This document shows positions 58,983-64,000 of a stretch of 64,000 nt of DNA, piece by piece. The stretch comes from Brasenia schreberi (Eukaryota; Streptophyta; Magnoliopsida; Nymphaeales; Cabombaceae): the NCBI GenBank assembly GCA_036023115.1, contig JAYKKT010000091.1, positions 31,567,501 through 31,631,500 of the forward strand. The letters are read 5' to 3'. The first letter of the stretch is position 1, and each line of letters starts with the position of its first letter. Made by a program: the position numbers and the translations under genes. The notes below the pieces were generated by a model. That model was given only the letters and a program-made list of their open reading frames with translations. It ran no database searches and was not told where the DNA came from.

Positions 58983-59085
58983 TATCCAGATCCGACTCAA
59001 TGTCGACCTAACCAACACTCCCTCAAATCCGCCGTCTATAAATTCCAAAATCCTTGCCGGGACTACCGTTGTCTCGTTCTCGACG

Positions 59086-62000
59086 ATGTCTCTGAGATTT
59101 ATCCTCTCGCCACAACTCAACATTTTCCGTTCCCGAAATCCTCTTCTCCAGTGTCGCCCCTTCAAATCTCCGCTCTCCGTTTCCGCTTCCTCCTCTCTTT
59201 CTCTATCCCTGGATTCCGGTTTCAAGTACGGGCCTTCCCTTAGCAAAGGCCGCGAGTTGCCGGCGTCCATCTCTTCGGAAGAAGACGAAGACGAAGAAGA
59301 CGGAATTGGAGGAAGAGGAATCATCGACAAGCTTCGATTTGCCCGAGTCTTCGACGTCGCGGCAATTAGGGTTCCGGCGGAGGACTGCCACACCCTGGAG
59401 AGCCGCCTCAGAGGTCACCTCCTCAACTGGCCGCGCGTCCGCAACATCGCGAGGGTTCCTGGAGACGAGGTAGACGATGACCTACGGAAGCTTCTGTGGG
59501 AAGGGAAGTTCGACGGTGAAGAAGCTCTCTTGCGGAGGATCGGGAAGGATCCGGCGGCAGGGGAATTGAGTCCGGTGCTGTACAGGGAGAAGTTGGCGAA
59601 ATCGTTCAATTGCCGCGGTTTCATGAATTTCCGCCATCTAGCGAAGATTTCAAGGTCGAAGAATAAGCGGAAGAAGGAAGGGAAGCGAGAGGGAAGAAGG
59701 AACAGCCAATTCGTGGCTATCGAAGTCGTGGAGGAGGGAGGAGACGGCGAGGATTGGAATGGGTTGCTTGGAGAGGATTACAGAGTCAGCAGGTGGAGAG
59801 GCTCGACCAGGCTACTGCTTTTGGACGAGCACTATGCGAATAAGAGCGTTGATGAACTTCCTCAGGCCGTTAAGGTTCGTCATTTCTCAGTCGATCCGTA
59901 CTCTGCCTTCCATATCGCCGTTGAAATTGCACCTTTTTTTTTGGATTGCTTGCTGTTTGTGTGCACGACGACATCGAGTTGTCTGTTCTCTTCCTGTACT
60001 TTTGTAGACTTTTCTTCCAGACAACCTCTGTATGCAAGAGGTTTTCGTGTTTACTGTTTTCTGCTTATGAGAACACTTTGTTCGACAAAAACATTTCTGG
60101 CAGTCTTTCCAAGAGTAAATGTAATATAGTTGCATGTTTTGGCTCTGACCCTATCGTTTCTTCGGCTCGTGTTGTATTGGATGGTAGTCGAGATTGTTTG
60201 AGTTTGTGGGCGTATGTAATGATCTCATCAGAAGATCGTCGTTATAGGAAGGTACTAACCTGAAACAGGCTCTTTAATGAGTGGCGTGATGCCAATTGCT
60301 CTTACCGTTGATTAGGCCGCGATTTTCTTCTGATGTGCATCATTTTCTGAACTTGCAGATAAAGCTAAACTATTACATAAAACTATAAATGATGTATTAC
60401 TCTTGTGTGACTGGGGACGCTTGTGCGTGGACCTGGGATCCATTATGGGTGGTTGCGTCTTAAATTATCCATAGCTGTTTCTTTTCCTCCAACATGCGAA
60501 TGTATTCCTCTTTTTCCATTTTTATCATTTAGGAGGTGACAAATAGTCACGTTTGTGTTGACTGCGATGGGGTGCCCATATTTTTCGGATAGATGTCATC
60601 AACATTGAAATGTTAAACTTGTAATTTACTTGTCCTCTTTGATGTGCGGTTTAGGTTGTCCTCCAGGAAGTTGGCGAGAACAGGCAAAAGGCAATAGTTG
60701 ACTTAGTCAAGTGCAAGCTGACCCTATTTTATGATTACTGGCAAACAAATGAGGTAGGGTATATGTTTACGATTCTTGAAAGCAGTATCTAGAATTTGTT
60801 CATATGTTGGGTTATATGTGAGGTGCTCCTATATCACCAAATTATGGTTACAATCAAACAAATTGTGATGATTGTGGGCTTTTTTTTCCTTCTTTCTCTC
60901 TCTCTCTCTCTCTCTCTTTGAGTATACATCTCCACTTGTTCTATCTAAATTCAAAAACATTGAGACAGGCTCAGTCGTGCTTCCCTGTTTTATTTTCTCC
61001 TATTTCTATTCTTGCTAGGTGTAGTCTTAAATATATGACCACCAAAGATTTCTTTCAAACTTATTTCAGTGGCTTTAATTGCATGTGAACTTCGTGAATG
61101 CTTTTTGGAAAATGTTAACTTTCATGTCAGTGTTACAAATCAGTTTCAAACAAAGTTTCCATCCTCGGACGAAAATTGAGTTTCTCTCTTTTCTATTGGC
61201 ATTTAAGAGAAACACGTGGAAATATAAAATCTCCTGAGACTGAGATTCTTCACGATTAATTTCCAGAGTTTTAAACACGTTTAGCCATATAGTTTAACAT
61301 CCTGTTTCTTTCTTTTAAGTACCTTCTTCTAAGTGGTCTCTGGAGGGTTGCACTACAAGTCTACAAGTGCCCAAAAAGTGTTTGAAGCAAGCCATAAAGC
61401 ACGTTGTTTGGAATTAAATATGAGGGATGAACCGAGATAGTTTGATTCTTTAGAGTAGTGCCTGAAGTTCATTTAGTCAGTGCGTTGTAAAGTAGGAAAG
61501 GGTTTGGTTTTGGTTGTTGGCATCAACATGAGACTTTAGAACTTGCTTCTGGAAGATGCAGTAGTTATTGTATCGCTTGTATTTCATGTTTGTCTTTGGT
61601 TTGAATAAAATTAAAAAAGAGAGTATAATTATGTATCTTTTATGTGCTTCAGATCTTAGAGGCTTTGCTACCTAAGGATATTGTCACGCCTACAAGTTTC
61701 GAGACTGTTGGCCATATTGCACATTTGAATTTGAGGGATGAGCATCTGCCTTATAGAAAAGTTATTGGTCAGGTAACTATTGAATATTTTTAGGTATAGC
61801 ATGATTGCTGATAGCTACTGTGCATATGTTGTGAACATGCTGATTCTCTTTTTCTCTTTTGGTAGGCTATATTGGATAAGCACAAGCCGAAGATACAGAC
61901 TGTAGTTAATAAGATTGACTGCATTCAAAATGATTACAGGACAATGCAACTTGAGGTTCTAGCTGGCAATCACTCCCTTGTAACCTGTGTGATCGAGAGT

Positions 62001-64000
62001 GGAATTTTCTTTCATATTGATTTAGCTACTGTGTATGTTCTGATTTCTGTGACACTCATTAGCACCAACCTGAAAATCTTTCTAAGTTGCACATTTCATT
62101 CAAATTGATTTCTCCCTGTGGATTGATCTGCGGGTTGTGAGATGCAGAGGGGGCTATAGATCTTCTACAGCTTCACTTTTTATTCTGTTTTACATCCCTG
62201 AACATGCCATTGAGGGACTATTTATAATGACTCATAGGTTTTCTCTTACGGTATAGACACAATTGCTTTGTGTATTTTGAAACAGTTGCTAATATATTTT
62301 CTTTTTAAACCTTTCTTTAGCAAGTGCTAAAACTTTATTTGCATCCTATGATGCGGTATTGCTGAACTTGCAGTTTGTTTTATTAAATGAACAAAAATTT
62401 TGAATTATATTCTTTGTTAAAGTAAGAAGTAAAGTATTGTGCCATATCTTATGATGCAGCATGTTATATGCATTTAGATACACTGTTAGTCCAACTTGTG
62501 TATTGTACCAATTAGAAGTGCCTCTGTAACATCAATGTTATCTTTTCCATGATGATCACAGAATCTACTTGCGAGTTCTTTATAGAAAACAGTTTGTATG
62601 CTTGTCTGATTTGTTATGCAATAACATGATGATACTGGTCCTACTTGCATGTAGGTACTGGAATTCACGTCTATCAACCGAAAGGCAGAGACTCATCAGC
62701 AGTTTTTCTAGCAGTGATGTTGTTTGTAAGTCGTCTTCCTGGTGAAGGAAAATAAAATAACCACGATTTTTAACTTGTAGAGCACTTTCTTTCATTTAAG
62801 TATGTATTTGATCGTCTTAATGCTAATCTAAAGCAGATTAATTCTGAGAGGAGTCAGCCCTGAAATTTGTGTAAAATGCAAAATAAAACAGTGACAGCTT
62901 AAGTGAGAAGCATTTTCCTGGGATACTAAGGAAGTGATGAAATGCTATGATAAACCAGTGAATAGGCAATATATAAATGAAAAGTGAATATGACTTGGCA
63001 TAGTGACAATCTTTTATTCTGCGTGGCTTACCATTTTCTCCTGTTTTGTGGTGCATTAAATTTTTCCAAGGAGTTTTCCTCTAATATGTTTCATAGCTTC
63101 AATTTTCAACTTCGTGTACATCATGGGGAAAATGAGTTCTTCATCTTTAGCAAGTTAACTTTTGTAGTTCCTTTCGATCTTATGATGTATTCATATTTGA
63201 ACCTCAAAAATATGTACTGTCGTTTTTATGTGGTCCCATGGGATCGTTTAATTCACTATGATAGAAAAGGTGATCTGCATCAATTGATTCTTCTTGTGCA
63301 TCACAGGTGATGTTTTTTCTGGAGTTGGCCCAATAGCCATTTCAGCAGCGAAGAAAGTAAAATATGTCTATGCCAATGATCTCAATCCAGCTGCTGTGGA
63401 ATATTTAGAGAGAAACCTTATTCGCAATAAGCTCGAGAGGAAAGTTGAGGTATCTATACAATAGCCATAAGTGGACGGAAGTTCACAAGCTTGGTCATGT
63501 ATCCTATGCACCAATACCAGCCAATTAGGTTCTTGCATGAGTACTCGGATGACAATTTTAATTTTTGCTATCGTAGCATGTAAGGAGGATTTTATATTGC
63601 ATGGATGCTGTGCTCTAGTAACAAAATTGCACATGCTAGTGTTAATTGTAGCTTTCACGGCCTTTTTTATCAAGCTACTTCATTTACGGTCTGATGCAAC
63701 TGTCTGGTTTTAGACTTTTCATAATGGTAGATATGTATGTGTGCAAGTGATCCATTTGTGTTCCTTGGATCTTGACTTCAATGGTTGTATCTTGGGAAAA
63801 CAGAGGTTCTTGGACCTTAACTCTAGTTTATCATCATATTTTCTTTTCCTCCTTTCATTAGTACTTTATGGGTGATGACAATATGTGGTTCTCAAACTTA
63901 GATTTTAATTAAATCTTGATTCTCTAGAGAAGTCATCCATTTCCATTCCTTTCACAAATGTTTCACAACAATAATTAGTAAAGTGTTCCTCATGCACACG
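59086..64000 (+). CDS. TRM5: TRM5-type tRNA (guanine-37-N1)-methyltransferase, 5' part
   Basis: Six exons are visible: 59086-59874, 60655-60753, 61653-61772, 61866-62032, 62655-62725 and 63307-63449. All are GT-AG with matching phases, 463 codons; the C-terminus lies past the right edge. The enzyme uses S-adenosylmethionine to make m1G37 in tRNA, which prevents frameshifting. Residues 1-45 are Ser/Arg-rich, a likely organellar transit peptide, followed by an acidic run (about 65-72). The N-terminal domain has FDVAAIRVPAED and HLLNWPRVRNIARVPGDE, and a basic patch is at about 189-206. VGHIAHLNLRDEHLPYR (about 315-331) and the SAM-binding DVFSGVGPIAI (417-427) with YANDLNP (437-443) are Met-10+/TRM5 hallmarks. 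The start at 59086 was chosen because the open frame upstream is copia sequence. Confidence 0.92.
60894..60917. repeat. (TC)n microsatellite in TRM5 intron 2
   Basis: Uninterrupted TC run of about 24 bases. Confidence 0.9.

Noticed and set aside
58816..59085. Extending the TRM5 coding start to the first ATG of the open frame
   Set aside because: The upstream part is recognisable copia RT linker; the ATG at 59086 begins a transit-peptide-like sequence and lies after a TATA-like site.
1..64000. CRISPR arrays, operons, bacterial-style systems or an integrated viral genome
   Set aside because: Spliced plant genes and plant retroelements throughout; all direct repeats found are tandem arrays, LTRs or target duplications.

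Overview
This window is nuclear DNA of a flowering plant. It has multi-exon genes with GT-AG introns, it is AT-rich, and most of it is decayed transposable elements: two Ty1/copia families, a Ty3/gypsy element without a chromodomain, and RTE- and L1-type LINEs. The species cannot be named from the sequence. No rRNA, tRNA, CRISPR array, operon or viral genome was recognised.

Two host genes are clear. On the minus strand, 34100 down to 23211, is a complete equilibrative nucleoside transporter (SLC29/ENT, plant ENT3/6/7-like clade). Nine coding exons joined in phase give 418 residues, the usual family length. On the plus strand, from 59086 to beyond the right edge, is the 5' part (six exons, 463 residues) of an organelle-type TRM5 tRNA (guanine-37-N1)-methyltransferase. 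A possible third gene encodes a small Cys-tailed peptide. It survives only as scattered parts: a first or internal exon at 9545-9683 and a last exon with polyA signal at 5685-5876, linked by a duplicated intron segment (5104-5517 and 9872-10245).

Layout: 1-3440, 3' part of a broken Ty1/copia element with its LTR. 3441-5101, LTR-like sequence on the minus strand. 5104-10245, duplicated peptide-gene remnants and anonymous AT-rich DNA. 10246-16049, 3' half of a gypsy element (minus) with a 3.3-kb LTR and an intact 453-codon integrase reading frame. 16123-20861, LTR-like sequences on the plus strand with tandem arrays and TATA boxes. 20862-23200, anonymous DNA with small duplications. 23211-37128, the ENT gene, one intron of which holds a LINE inserted inside another LINE. 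37259-42383, a copia element (minus) with both LTRs. 42384-49900, anonymous DNA. 49917-51170, a fossil plant-mobile-domain gene. 51300-54400, repeats plus copia and L1 scraps. 54750-58945, a second copy of the same copia family (plus), cut off 140 bp before the TRM5 start codon. 59086-64000, TRM5.

The most informative structures are RTE-LINE insertions with still-readable target-site duplications: a full-length copy with another copy inside it, a 311-bp chimeric copy and a 47-bp minimal copy. Others are the copia reverse-transcriptase tail that stays open in frame into TRM5, and the peptide-gene duplication in which one copy preserves the empty site of the gypsy insertion.
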